64,000 bases of DNA from Streptomyces sp. NBC_00376 (GCF_036077095.1 NZ_CP107960.1:2046001-2110000); one strand, 5' to 3'. Shown: positions 25,488 to 34,423, counted from the stretch's first letter. Numbers and translations are program-made. Notes: generated by a model not told the origin, from the sequence alone.

Positions 25488-26854
25488 GTCTGGTCGTCTC
25501 CTTGCTCGTCCCGGTCGTCCGGGTGGTCGTGGTCGTCCGGTGCCGGGGCGGATGGCGGCCCGGCGACGCTCCTGCCGTTGAGGGTGCCCTGCTGGAGTGC
25601 CGCCCAGGAAGCCCCGGCCTGCTCGGGTGTACGGGGCACCTGTTCGCGCTCCGGGGCGGCGCCGGCGGGCGCCTGCGGGGCCGGGGCCGGGCGTGGTGTG
25701 CGACGACGTCGGCTGGGCAGCGCGGGGGCCTGTCCGCCGGCGGGTTGCGGCACGGGGGCGGTCTCCTGCTCGGTCGGCGCGGGAACGGTGGGCGAGGCGG
25801 GCGTCCGCACCGGCTTCGGGGCGAGCGCGGAGAGGCTGTGGTCGTCCTCCAGCACGGTCAGCAGATGGGCGGGGACGCGCAGGATCGTGCGCATGCCGCC
25901 GAACGGCGATTCCTCGATGTGGCAGTTGAAGCCGTACTGGAGCACCAGCCTGCCGACGACGGCGAAGCCGGTCTGCGGCGGATCGCCCAGCTCGGTCAGC
26001 AGGATCTCCGGCGGGCCCGCCACCAGGGCCCGTGCCCGGTCGAGCGCGTCGTCGTCCATGCCGATGCCCGCGTCGTCGACCATCAGGAACGCTCCCCGGC
26101 CGCCGCTCTGCTGGAGGGTGACCTGGACGTCGGTGTCGGGGTGCGAGTAGGCGGTGGCGTTGGCCAGCAGTTCGGCCAGGGCGATGGCGAGGGGTTCGGC
26201 GGCACGGGCGACGAGGCCGAGCCGTTCGTCGCGCAGGTGGTTGGCGACCTTGACGCGTTCGTAGCCGGCGACCCGGGACTGGGCGCCGAGCACGATCTCG
26301 ACGAGCGGCGAGTTCTGGCGGGCGAGGCCGGGCCAGGCGTCGCAGAGCACCGCGGTGGCCTGGGTGCGTCGCAGCGCCAGTTCGTTGCGGAAGTCCAGTT
26401 GCAGGATGCGCGGGTCGTCGTACTCGTGCTGGAGCTCGTGCAGCAGCTGCTGGGACTGGTTGAGCAGGGACTGGATCTTGGCGGAGGTGCCGCGCATCGC
26501 CGCGCGGGCGGCCGCGTCGACGCGGCCCCGCTCCTCCAGGACGGCCGTGCGCGCGGCCTGCACCGCCTCTGTGAGCAGCCGCGCGGAATCGCCGTCGATC
26601 TCGGCCGCCTCCCGCAGTCCGGGGACCTTGGCGGTGGGGTGGGAGAGGGCGAGCGCGGCGACGGGTATCCGTTCCCGGGCCAGCTGGCCGATCTCGTCGG
26701 TCAGGGCCGCGGTACGGGCCTCGGCGGCCTTCATCTGCCGTTCGGCCAGCTCGGCGCGGGCCGCGGCGATGCGTTGGGCACGCGCCATGTTCTCCGCGTG
26801 GACCATCGCCGCCACGGCGGCGGCGACGGCGATCACCGCCACTATCCATCCCAT
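25484..26854 (-). CDS. Conservon sensor histidine kinase-like protein (CvnA)
   Basis: 456 residues. One N-terminal membrane helix (WIVAVIAVAAAVAAMV, residues 3-18) is followed by a coiled coil. The HATPase domain has N-box ELLANATAYSHPDTDV (about 245) and G1 DDAGIGMD. The C-terminus is a proline-rich disordered tail. Where typical CvnA proteins carry an LDH(L) phospho-acceptor-like motif, this one reads QLDFRNELALRR (about residues 152-164), with Phe in place of His, so phosphorylation on that site is doubtful. It is first gene of the cvnABCDE operon, 71 bp after the MBL hydrolase stop. Confidence 0.88.
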   Translation of the reverse strand: MGWIVAVIAVAAAVAAMVHAENMARAQRIAAARAELAERQMKAAEARTAALTDEIGQLARERIPVAALALSHPTAKVPGLREAAEIDGDSARLLTEAVQAARTAVLEERGRVDAAARAAMRGTSAKIQSLLNQSQQLLHELQHEYDDPRILQLDFRNELALRRTQATAVLCDAWPGLARQNSPLVEIVLGAQSRVAGYERVKVANHLRDERLGLVARAAEPLAIALAELLANATAYSHPDTDVQVTLQQSGGRGAFLMVDDAGIGMDDDALDRARALVAGPPEILLTELGDPPQTGFAVVGRLVLQYGFNCHIEESPFGGMRTILRVPAHLLTVLEDDHSLSALAPKPVRTPASPTVPAPTEQETAPVPQPAGGQAPALPSRRRRTPRPAPAPQAPAGAAPEREQVPRTPEQAGASWAALQQGTLNGRSVAGPPSAPAPDDHDHPDDRDEQGDDQT

Positions 26855-26925
26855 GCCGTCACCGCGTTTCTGTTGTCGGACAGGTCGTTCGGGGAAAAGG
26901 GGTGGCCCTCCTGGCAGGAACGCCC

Positions 26926-27927
26926 CTACCGCTCCGTGGGTCCGGCCGGCTCATGCGGCTGCTCCAGTTCCTGAGCGACCACGGCGACCTCGGTCATCAC
27001 CTGGAGCACTCCGGGCAGTTCGGAGCCGTCGAGCTGCCGGTACTCGCTGCCGATGGTCACCACCAGCCGTTCGGGAAGCCCCAGCTCCGGGTAGCGCCCC
27101 TCGGCGATGACCCGGCGGGCGGCCTCGACGGCGGGGATCCCGGCCGTGTGGAAGGCGTGGGCGCGCTCGCGCACGTACTCCAGGTACACGATGTGATCGC
27201 GTACCCCGGCCCGGTCGAGGAGCGGGCCGTGTCCCGGGACGACGGTCCCGGCGCCGGTGGCCAGCACCCGTTCGCAGGCCGAGATCAGATTGCTCAGCGG
27301 GCCCGCCCAGTGCACCGGGTGGTCGCCCGGCTGCTCCGGGGTGGAGGAGAAGATGATGTCCCCGGTGAACACGGCACCCTGCGCGGGCAGATGGACCATC
27401 AGGTCGCCGGTGGTGTGCGCGGACGGCAGCGCGGAGATCTGGACCGGGTACTCCCCCAGCGTCAGTTCGAGCTCGCCGGTGAAGTAGGTGGTCGGCACCA
27501 CCGGCTCGGTCCGCGACCAGTCGAAGGTGCCGAAGTGACGTGCGAGATACCCCCCGAGCGGGGTGGCCCGATCGCCGGCCGCGACGAGGGCGTGCTGCTG
27601 CTGCGGCGTGGGTTCGTAGTGGATGTGCTCGCGGGCCTCGCGGGTCGCGATGATCTCCGCGTCCGGGAGTACGCCCGCGCCCCAGAAGTGGTCCCCGTTG
27701 GCGTGGGTGACGATCACCCGGTCGACCTGGACGCCGTCCGGCAGCCGTTTCGTGGACTCGGCCAGGAACTGACCGGCCAGCACGGCGTCGTAGGGGGTGT
27801 CGATCCAGAGCGCGCCCCGGGGCGAGACGAGCAGGCCGCAGTTGGCCAGCCCCCAGCCCCGTTTCGGCGGGAGCCATGCGTACAGGCCCCTGCCCAGGTC
27901 AACGACGTCTCCACCCGTGATCGACAT
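26926..27927 (-). CDS. MBL-fold metallo-hydrolase
   Basis: 333 residues from the ATG at 27927; the frame continues to 28170 but that part is low quality and the RBS near 27927 is weak, so the start is uncertain. The metallo-beta-lactamase core shows THANGDHFWG (about residues 75-84), SAHTTGD, TGDIIF and PGHG. The HxHxDH motif is H-A-N-G-D-H, with Asn replacing the second His, a variant seen in a subset of MBL hydrolases. The substrate is unknown. It lies upstream of the conservon. Confidence 0.85.
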   Translation of the reverse strand: MSITGGDVVDLGRGLYAWLPPKRGWGLANCGLLVSPRGALWIDTPYDAVLAGQFLAESTKRLPDGVQVDRVIVTHANGDHFWGAGVLPDAEIIATREAREHIHYEPTPQQQHALVAAGDRATPLGGYLARHFGTFDWSRTEPVVPTTYFTGELELTLGEYPVQISALPSAHTTGDLMVHLPAQGAVFTGDIIFSSTPEQPGDHPVHWAGPLSNLISACERVLATGAGTVVPGHGPLLDRAGVRDHIVYLEYVRERAHAFHTAGIPAVEAARRVIAEGRYPELGLPERLVVTIGSEYRQLDGSELPGVLQVMTEVAVVAQELEQPHEPAGPTER

Positions 27928-28221
27928 GGACGCGATTATGCCGACCGAGATCCGGCCACGCGTTCGAACTCGGCCACCACAGGGTTCCATTGGCGCAAAA
28001 TCGACGCCCACACCCCCTGGCGGCACAGCCGCGGTAACCCTGCGAGACCGACGCACCCCGCCCTCACCCGTCACCTTCCAGGCGATTGCCCCCAATTCAC
28101 CCGACGATGTCACGCGTCTCACCGAACACCCACCGGGCGGCCGCCAAACGGGAATGCGCCGATTACCCACCGAGCATGGCTGAAAACAATCGCATGGAGA
28201 CCTTCACCGAGACCTTCACCA

Positions 28222-28265
28222 AGACCTTCGGGGACGGCACCGGAAGGCACCGTCCCCGAAGGTCT
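28222..28265 (-). terminator. Strong hairpin after the first Gfo/Idh/MocA gene
   Basis: A perfect 16-bp inverted repeat (AGACCTTCGGGGACGG and complement) with a 12-nt loop lies 34 bp beyond the stop. No T-tract follows. GACCTTCAC/C repeats precede it. The remainder of the 371-bp gap (27928-28298) shows no gene. Confidence 0.8.
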
Positions 28266-28298
28266 CCGCGACTGCGCACCGGTCACGCCGGTCGAGCG

Positions 28299-29471
28299 TT
28301 ACCCGACCTGGCCGCCCTCGAAGTAGGCGATCAGCTCAGGGTCGAGGGCCGGCACCTCGAACGGCGTGCCGCCCTCGCGCAGGGACCGGGTCGCGAGCAC
28401 ACCGGCGGCGACGCTCATCCGGGCGGCGACCGGCGAGGTGTCGGTGACGCCCCCGTCGCGCACGAACCGGCAGAACTCCTCCATGATCCGGCTGTCCCCG
28501 CCGCCGTGGGAGCCGTCGGCCTCCGGCACCCGGTAGGTGATGTCGGCCTCGGCGCGGTATCCGCTGGGGCCGGTGTTCCAGACCTTGACCTCGTCGCCGG
28601 GGCCGTCACCGAAGTTCTCCAGGCGCCCCTCGGTGCCGATGACGGTGTAGTTCCGCCAGTAGTCAGGGGTGAAGTGGCACTGCTGGTAGGCGGCCACGAC
28701 GCCGTTGTCGAGCTGCATGTTCATCACCGAGACGTCCTCGACGTCCACGATGTGGTGCAGGTCCTTGCGGGCCGTCGGCGGCCAGTCGAACTCGCGCAGC
28801 CAGTTCGCCGGGCGCGGGGTGTCCGGCTCACGGCGTGGCAGATCGCCGTAGACGAGGAGGTCGCCGAGCGCGTTGACACGGCGGGTGTAGCCGCCGGCCA
28901 GCCAGTGCAGCACGTCGATGTCGTGCGCGGCCTTCTGGAGCAACAGGCCGGTGGTGCGGGTCCGGTCGGCGTGCCAGTCCTTGAAGTAGTAGTCACCGCC
29001 GTACCCGACGAAGTGCCGCACCCAGACGGCCTTGGGCTCGCCGATGTCGCCGCGGGCGATGATGTCGCGCATCAGCCGCACGACACCCATGTGGCGCATG
29101 TTGTGTCCGACGTACAGCCGGGTCCCGGTCTCGTACGCGGCGCGCAGGATGTTGTCGCAGCTCTCGACCGTGATCCCGAGCGGCTTCTCGACGAAGACGG
29201 CCTTGCCGGCCCGCAGCGCGTCGATGGCGATCGTCTCGTGGGTGTCGTCGGGAGTGGCGACGATGATCGCGTCGAGGTCGTCCCGGCCGAGGAGCTGCTT
29301 GTAGTCCTCGACCGCGACATCGGCACCGAACTGCTCGGCCTCGCGCCGCCGCACCTCGGGGTCGAGGTCGCAGACGGCGGTGATCGCCGAGCCCTGTCCG
29401 GGGTGATGGGCGGAGGTCGCGATGGAACGGCGCAGGCCGAGCCCGATGACGCCGAGTCGCAGGTCTGACAC
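28299..29471 (-). CDS. Gfo/Idh/MocA family oxidoreductase
   Basis: 390 residues from a GTG at 29471 preceded by AGAAGGGA; the longer frame to 29948 runs into the regulator gene. An N-terminal NAD(P) Rossmann motif RLGVIGLGLRRS is followed by AIIVATPDDTH and the hallmark EKPLG (about residue 98). The C-terminal domain has HDIDVLHWL, the usual His-containing substrate motif. It is expected to oxidise or reduce a sugar or inositol derivative. A DeoR-type regulator gene lies upstream on the same strand, and a SIS sugar-phosphate isomerase beyond it. Confidence 0.9.
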   Translation of the reverse strand: MSDLRLGVIGLGLRRSIATSAHHPGQGSAITAVCDLDPEVRRREAEQFGADVAVEDYKQLLGRDDLDAIIVATPDDTHETIAIDALRAGKAVFVEKPLGITVESCDNILRAAYETGTRLYVGHNMRHMGVVRLMRDIIARGDIGEPKAVWVRHFVGYGGDYYFKDWHADRTRTTGLLLQKAAHDIDVLHWLAGGYTRRVNALGDLLVYGDLPRREPDTPRPANWLREFDWPPTARKDLHHIVDVEDVSVMNMQLDNGVVAAYQQCHFTPDYWRNYTVIGTEGRLENFGDGPGDEVKVWNTGPSGYRAEADITYRVPEADGSHGGGDSRIMEEFCRFVRDGGVTDTSPVAARMSVAAGVLATRSLREGGTPFEVPALDPELIAYFEGGQVG

Positions 29472-29671
29472 GGGGGTCCCTTCTGGTTGTACTGGTGGTG
29501 CGGGCGGGGTTCGTACGGGGATGGGTGCGGCCGATGCTCCTGCACGGCGACACTCACATAGTTCATGACAGCGCATGCAAGTGGCAAGAGTTGTTCGTTT
29601 CATGGACTTAGCGAGCATCAATTGACATCTATGCGCCTCGGCGCAAACAAAGAAGCAGCGCGCACGAAGAA

Positions 29672-29713
29672 ACGGCGGGGTGCCGCCCCGCGTCCGGGAC
29701 GACTCCCCGCCGT
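29672..29713 (-). terminator. Hairpin after the DeoR-type regulator
   Basis: ACGGCGGGG (29672-29680) pairs with CCCCGCCGT (29705-29713). It lies 15 bp downstream of the regulator stop on the minus strand. The rest of the 256-bp gap (29472-29671) is AT-richer and likely holds the promoter of the oxidoreductase gene, but no clear hexamer pair stands out. Confidence 0.55.
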
Positions 29714-29727
29714 CGGGCGGCCGGTGC

Positions 29728-30528
29728 TCACACCGCGATGACCGTGACCCCGGCCTCCGTGAAGCGGGCGGTCGCCTCGGGGGTGATCCCCTCGTCGGTG
29801 ACCAGGAAGTCGACCTGGGACAGATCGCAGACCCGGGCGAAGGCCCGCTTGCCGATCTTCGAGGAGTCCGCGGCCACGACCACGCGCTGGGCCTGCTGGG
29901 CGAGCAGGCGGTTGATGCTGGCCTCGCCCTCGTGGTGGACGTACGCACCGCGCTCGGTGTCGATCGCGTTGACGCCCAGCACGGCGACGTCCAGCGTGAT
30001 CTCGCCCAGCACCCCGCTGGCCAGCGGGCCCGTCAGCTCGTACGACTGGGGCCTGGCCACTCCGCCGGTCACCACGATCTTGATCTGCGGCCGGATCACC
30101 AGCTCGTTGGCGATGTTGAGGGCGTTGGTGACCACGGTCAGGGTCGGCTGTCCGCCCATCCCCGTCGCGCCCTCACCGACGACGTCGGAGCGCACCGCCA
30201 GCGACCGGGCGACCTCGGTCAGCGTCGTACCGCCGGTCAGTCCCACCACCTCGCCCACCGCCACCAGTTCGGAGACCGCGCGGCCGATGGCCTGCTTCTC
30301 CGGGGCGTGGCGCCCGGTCTTGTAGCGCAGGGCCAGTTCGTAACTGACGCCGTGCGCCACCGCGCCGCCGCGGGTACGGGTGAGCAGCTGCTGCTCGGCG
30401 AGCTGGTCCAGGTCGCGGCGGATGGTCGCGGCCGAGACGTCCAGCGTCGTGGCGGCGTCCTCGACGTCCACCCGGCCGTTCTTACCGACGAGTTCCAGCA
30501 GCGCGTTCCACCGGGCATCCCTGGACAA
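29728..30528 (-). CDS. DeoR/GlpR family transcriptional regulator
   Basis: 266 residues from a TTG at 30528, chosen because GAGGAGAGG sits 4-5 bases upstream; GTG 30543 and an outer start at 30561 are alternatives. An N-terminal DeoR helix-turn-helix (RVDVEDAATTLDVSAATIRRDLDQLAEQQLLTR in the first 55 residues) precedes a DeoRC sugar-phosphate-sensing domain (GLTGGTTLTEVAR, ADSSKIGKRAF). It is divergent from the SIS-domain gene across a promoter with matching inverted repeats. It therefore probably represses both genes and responds to a phosphorylated sugar. Confidence 0.9.
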   Translation of the reverse strand: MSRDARWNALLELVGKNGRVDVEDAATTLDVSAATIRRDLDQLAEQQLLTRTRGGAVAHGVSYELALRYKTGRHAPEKQAIGRAVSELVAVGEVVGLTGGTTLTEVARSLAVRSDVVGEGATGMGGQPTLTVVTNALNIANELVIRPQIKIVVTGGVARPQSYELTGPLASGVLGEITLDVAVLGVNAIDTERGAYVHHEGEASINRLLAQQAQRVVVAADSSKIGKRAFARVCDLSQVDFLVTDEGITPEATARFTEAGVTVIAV

Positions 30529-30643
30529 GGCACCTCTCCTCACAGGCCGGGCTTCGGGCACCCATCCCCTTGGGTACGGTCACCGGACACGCGCAAGCGT
30601 CGCACAAGGCTCCACCCAGTCAAGCTTCCTGCACGCAGAATGC

Positions 30644-30687
30644 TTGATAATGCTCGTACATCCCGTATAACGTGCGTAAACGAGCAT
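30644..30687 (+). promoter_or_regulatory. Promoter embedded in an inverted-repeat operator
   Basis: TTGATA (30644-30649) and TATAAC (30666-30671) are separated by 16 bp, a near-consensus housekeeping promoter that is rare in this GC-rich genus. The -10 region is flanked by ATGCTCGT (30650-30657) and its exact complement ACGAGCAT (30680-30687). A related ATGCTTG half site occurs at 30640. The arrangement would let the divergent DeoR-type protein block transcription of the SIS gene. Confidence 0.7.
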
Positions 30688-30712
30688 CCCACTACGAGTA
30701 CGGAGTGCAAAA

Positions 30713-31597
30713 GTGTCATTTGTCGAGATCGAGACAGCCAGTCAGCCGGAATGCTGGCGTCGCGCCGCCGAGCTGGCCGAGACGCAGTCGGCCGCGCTGC
30801 CCGCCACCGGCGAGCGCATCGCGGTCGTCGGCTGCGGCACCTCGTTCTACATGGCTCAGGCGTACGCCGCGCTCCGCGAGGGGTCCGGTCAGGGCGAGTC
30901 CGACGCCTTCGCCGCCTCGGAGTTCCCGTTCGGCCGCGGCTACGACCGGGTCGTCGCCCTCACCCGCTCGGGAACGACGACCGAGGTGCTGGAACTGCTC
31001 GACCGGCTCCGTGGTGTCACCCGTACCGTGGCCATCACCGCCGACCCGAACACCCCGGTCATGACGGCGGCCGACGATGTCGTCGTGCTCGAATTCGCCG
31101 ACGAGCAGTCCGTCGTGCAGACCCGGTTCGCGACCACCGCGTTCACCCTGCTCCGCGCCCACCTCGGTCTGCACACCGAGGAAGCGGTGCGCGACGCGGA
31201 GACCGCGCTGGCCGAGCCGCTGCCCGAGGGCCTGGTGGAGTGCACCCAGTTCACCTTCCTCGGCCGCGGCTGGACGGCGGGGCTCGCCAACGAGGCGGCG
31301 CTGAAGATGAAGGAGGCGTCGCTGTCCTGGACCGAGTCGTACCCCGCGATGGAGTACCGCCACGGCCCGATCAGCATCGCCACTGCCGGCACCGCGACCT
31401 GGATGTTCGGCACCGCCCCCGAGGGGCTCGCGGAGCAGGTGCTGGCGACCGGCGCCCGCTGGGTGGAGAGCGGCCTGGACCCGCTGGCCGACCTGGTGCG
31501 CGTGCAGCGTCTGGCGATCGCCCGTGCCACCGCCCGCGGTCTGGACCCGGACAGCCCCCGCCACCTGACCCGCTCCGTCGTGCTCACGGACGCCTGA
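30713..31597 (+). CDS. SIS-domain sugar isomerase/deaminase
   Basis: 294 residues with two SIS (sugar isomerase) halves like the isomerase part of GlmS or AgaS. Signatures are AVVGCGTSFYMAQA (about residue 36), ALTRSGTTTEVLELL (about 83), FLGRGWTAGLANEAALKMKEAS (about 182) and the phosphosugar-binding EYRHGP. There is no glutaminase domain. The GTG at 30713 has GGAG upstream. It probably acts on a hexosamine or ketose phosphate under control of the divergent DeoR-type regulator. Confidence 0.88.
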   Translation: MSFVEIETASQPECWRRAAELAETQSAALPATGERIAVVGCGTSFYMAQAYAALREGSGQGESDAFAASEFPFGRGYDRVVALTRSGTTTEVLELLDRLRGVTRTVAITADPNTPVMTAADDVVVLEFADEQSVVQTRFATTAFTLLRAHLGLHTEEAVRDAETALAEPLPEGLVECTQFTFLGRGWTAGLANEAALKMKEASLSWTESYPAMEYRHGPISIATAGTATWMFGTAPEGLAEQVLATGARWVESGLDPLADLVRVQRLAIARATARGLDPDSPRHLTRSVVLTDA

Positions 31598-31604
31598 CCG
31601 GCCG

Positions 31605-32588
31605 ATGCGCATCATCGAGCACGTCTTCGGCGGTCCCTGTCCCTGCGAAGGCGATCCCGGCGAAGGCGCTCGCGGAGCTGTTCCCGGGGCTGCTCACGGA
31701 ACCGGGACCCCTCGCGAAGCCCTTCACCGGGGCGTTCGCGAGGGGTTTCTCGCCAGGCCGCAGCACGGACCGGACGGCGGCCCGGAGGTCGGGGTGCTCG
31801 TGCTCTCCGGGTCCAGCGGGCGGATCGAGGACGAGCGGTGCCGACTCCTGGCCCTGGAGGGCATGGCCGCCCTGTCGATCCGCTGGTTCGGCGGCTCCGG
31901 ACAGCCGCCGGGCATCTGCGAGGTCCCGCTGGAGACGTTCGAGCCCGCGATCGAGGTGCTGCGCGCGGGCGGCGCGCGGCGGATAGGCGTCCTCGGTACG
32001 TCCAAGGGCGCGGAGGCCGCTCTGCACCTGTCGGTGCTCCTGCCCGGCGTGGACGCCGTGGTGGCGCTCTCGCCGACGTCCCTCACCTGGGCGAACGTCG
32101 GGCCCGGGACCGATGGACAGGACCGGCCGTGCCGGTCCTCCTGGACCTGGCGCGGTGAGCCGCTGCCGTTCGTCCCCTACGACGACTCCTGGGCACCCGC
32201 GCCCACACGGCCCGAGGGCGGTCCGATCGCCGTTCGCGGCTGGTACGAGCAGAGCCGGCGCACGTTCGCCGACCGGGTCGACGCGGCGAGGATCCCGGTG
32301 GAGAGGTCCGGCGCCGAGCTCGTCCTGGTCGCGGGCGGCGACGACGAGATGTGGCCCTCGCTGCCCTGCGCCGAGGAGCTGGCCGACCGCCGCAGAGCGG
32401 CCGGCCTGCCCGTACGCGTCGTCGGCAGCCCCGAAGCGGGCCACCGCCCGCGGCTGCCCGGCGAGGGCCCGGCGCCCGCCTCCGCGCAGTTCCGGTACGG
32501 AGGTTCGACCGCGGCGGACGCGGCGCTCGGGGCGGCCGCCTGGCCGCACATCCTCGACGCGCTGCGCGGCACGCACGGCCCGGCCTGA
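31605..32588 (+). CDS. BAAT-type acyl-CoA thioester hydrolase / alpha-beta hydrolase
   Basis: 327 residues, 7 bp downstream of the SIS gene. From about residue 60 it matches the C-terminal domain of bile acid-CoA:amino acid N-acyltransferase/acyl-CoA thioesterase. Features are VLVLSGSSGRIEDERCRLLA, SIRWFGGSGQPPGICEVPLE, nucleophile elbow GTSKG (about 130), acid in GGDDEMW and His in AGHRPRLP. The first ~60 residues are unusually Gly/Pro/Arg-rich and encoded by a repetitive stretch (31636-31760). In the next frame that stretch reads as a more ordinary segment (ALAELFPGLLTEPGPLAKPF), so compensating frameshifts are possible. Confidence 0.75.
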   Translation: MRIIEHVFGGPCPCEGDPGEGARGAVPGAAHGTGTPREALHRGVREGFLARPQHGPDGGPEVGVLVLSGSSGRIEDERCRLLALEGMAALSIRWFGGSGQPPGICEVPLETFEPAIEVLRAGGARRIGVLGTSKGAEAALHLSVLLPGVDAVVALSPTSLTWANVGPGTDGQDRPCRSSWTWRGEPLPFVPYDDSWAPAPTRPEGGPIAVRGWYEQSRRTFADRVDAARIPVERSGAELVLVAGGDDEMWPSLPCAEELADRRRAAGLPVRVVGSPEAGHRPRLPGEGPAPASAQFRYGGSTAADAALGAAAWPHILDALRGTHGPA

Positions 32589-32599
32589 GGACCGTGCGG

Positions 32600-32643
32600 G
32601 GGCCGGTGGGCGGGACGGGGCCGCCGGCCTCGCCCACACGGCC
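32600..32643. terminator. Imperfect GC-rich hairpin between convergent genes
   Basis: GGCCGGTGGGCG pairs with CGCCCACACGGCC with one unpaired base. It lies between the BAAT-type gene and the convergent hypothetical gene and could serve both. Confidence 0.5.
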
Positions 32644-32649
32644 CTCGGG

Positions 32650-33201
32650 TCAGGACTCCTCGAAGTAGGCGTCCAGAACCTCGTCGAGTTCCGCCGCCCA
32701 CTCCTTGAGGCTGCTCCTGGCCGGCGCCTCGACCTCGGCGTTGAACCACCGGCGGGTCGACATGTGGACCGTGACGGTGAACCGGCGGCCGAACCGGGGC
32801 AGCTTCACCTCGACGGCGCCGATCTCGTCCCACCGGAAATCGGCTTCCTGGTCGTCCAGCCGGAACCGGACTCCCGCACGGTCCGCGGTGATCGAGCCGC
32901 GACGGTCGCTCACCTCGAACGAGGGGCCGTCCGCCGCCTCCTTGTCGTCGGCCGCATCGGACACGGCCTCTGCCTCGTCGCCGTCGTCGGGGGCGGCGGC
33001 GTCGGCCGCTCCCTCCTGCGCCGCTTCCCGCTCCGGCTGTTCCTGCTCCGCCTGTTCCGGTTCTGTCTGCTTCAGGTCTGGCTGCTCCAGGATCGTGTCC
33101 GGTTTGTCGGCCTTGACGGGGGCCGTGAGACCGGGGATGAACGCCGGGTCTGTCCCTGCGGCGTATCCGGGCTGAGTGTTCGGATCTATGCGCTGCTCCA
33201 C
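32650..33201 (-). CDS. Hypothetical protein with acidic linker and PH-like C-domain
   Basis: 183 residues. Residues 1-90 are disordered, with Glu/Gln/Ala-rich repeats (EQPDLKQTEPEQAEQEQPE). The last ~90 residues alternate beta-strands (GSITADRAGVRFRLDDQEADFRWDEIGAVEV) and end in a helix (EWAAELDEVLDAYFEE), a pattern compatible with a bacterial PH-like domain. Function unknown. Confidence 0.7.
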   Translation of the reverse strand: MEQRIDPNTQPGYAAGTDPAFIPGLTAPVKADKPDTILEQPDLKQTEPEQAEQEQPEREAAQEGAADAAAPDDGDEAEAVSDAADDKEAADGPSFEVSDRRGSITADRAGVRFRLDDQEADFRWDEIGAVEVKLPRFGRRFTVTVHMSTRRWFNAEVEAPARSSLKEWAAELDEVLDAYFEES

Positions 33202-33280
33202 GGCGGGCAGTATGGCCGACGAACCTGTACCGGGCCAACGAACCCGCCCCGAATCACCTGTGAACCGTCCCGGTGACGGG

Positions 33281-34423
33281 CTACGAAACCGCTCCCCGCG
33301 CCGCCAGGAGTTCGCTCACCCGGTCCAGCGGGAGGGCCGGGACGTGGTGGCCGGCCCGGCCGGTCATCGGGTGCGCGCCGGTGAGCACGTTGAGCACCGC
33401 CTCCTCCACCGACTCGACCACCGCGCAGTAGAAGGGGTCCATCCGGCCCCAGGGCACGAACCGCATCGACTCGTACGGCGCGCTGCCGTCGTCCTCGGGG
33501 AACGTACTGGTCAACGCGGACGGGTTGGCCGTGGAGAAGGCCAGGAACAGGTCCCCGGAGAAGTGGCTGCCGGTGGTGCCGGTACGGGCCAGGCCGAGCG
33601 TCACCCGGCGGGCCAGCGCCTTGCACTGACCCGGCAGCAGCGGGGCGTCGGTCGCCACGACCACGATCACCGAGCCCGCGCCGGGCGGCACCGGGCGCTC
33701 CCCGTCGGGCGCCGTTTCGGGGGCCGGCGCCCCGACCGGGTCGGCCAGCTCGCGCCCCACCGGCACACCGGCCACCACCAGTTCGCGCCGGGCGCCGAAG
33801 TTGGCCTGGACGAAGGCTCCGACGGTGTACCGGTCCTCGCCGTACTCCACCACGCGCGACGCGGTTCCCGAGCCGCCCTTGAAGCCGTAGCAGCGCATGC
33901 CCGTGCCGCCGCCGACGCATCCTTCCTCGACCGGGCCCGACGCCGCCGCCCCGATCGCCTCCCCCGCGTGGCGGGGCTCCACGGCCGCACCGTGGATGTC
34001 GTTGAGGTGGCCGTCCCAGGTCTCCGTGACGACCGGCAGCAGCCACTCCGGCGCCATGCCGCCGCAGTTGGCGCGCACCCACTCGACCACGCCCCGGTGC
34101 ACCGGGCCGACCGCGTACGTATTGGTGATGACCACCGGAACGGCGAGCGAGCCGGTCTCCTCGATCCACGCGGTGCCGGTCATCTCACCGTTGCCGTTGA
34201 ACGAGTGCCAGCCGGCCGCGCAGGGGGTGCCCACACCGTCCCGGCCGCGCGGCAGCAGCGCGGTCACTCCGGTGCGTACGTCGTCGCCGTCGACGAGGGT
34301 GACGTATCCGACCTCGACGCCCGGCACATCCGTGATCGCGTTCCACCTCCCCGGCTCACCGGTCAGGGGAATGCCCAACTCACGTGCGCGCCTGCGCTCT
34401 TCGCCCGGGTGATCTCCGCTCAT
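33281..34423 (-). CDS. P1 family (DmpA-type) aminopeptidase
   Basis: 380 residues from the ATG at 34423. This Ntn-hydrolase-like family self-cleaves before a serine. The expected junction is visible as GAG|SVIVVVATDAPL (about residue 250), matching the known G-S cleavage context in DmpA. Other conserved blocks are ITDVPGVEVGYVTL, NGNGEMTGTAWIEETG, NDIHGAAVEP and GGTGMRCYGFKGGSGTASRVV. It cleaves N-terminal residues or beta-peptides. It is 11 bp downstream of the phosphopantetheinyl transferase and probably co-transcribed. Confidence 0.9.
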   Translation of the reverse strand: MSGDHPGEERRRARELGIPLTGEPGRWNAITDVPGVEVGYVTLVDGDDVRTGVTALLPRGRDGVGTPCAAGWHSFNGNGEMTGTAWIEETGSLAVPVVITNTYAVGPVHRGVVEWVRANCGGMAPEWLLPVVTETWDGHLNDIHGAAVEPRHAGEAIGAAASGPVEEGCVGGGTGMRCYGFKGGSGTASRVVEYGEDRYTVGAFVQANFGARRELVVAGVPVGRELADPVGAPAPETAPDGERPVPPGAGSVIVVVATDAPLLPGQCKALARRVTLGLARTGTTGSHFSGDLFLAFSTANPSALTSTFPEDDGSAPYESMRFVPWGRMDPFYCAVVESVEEAVLNVLTGAHPMTGRAGHHVPALPLDRVSELLAARGAVS

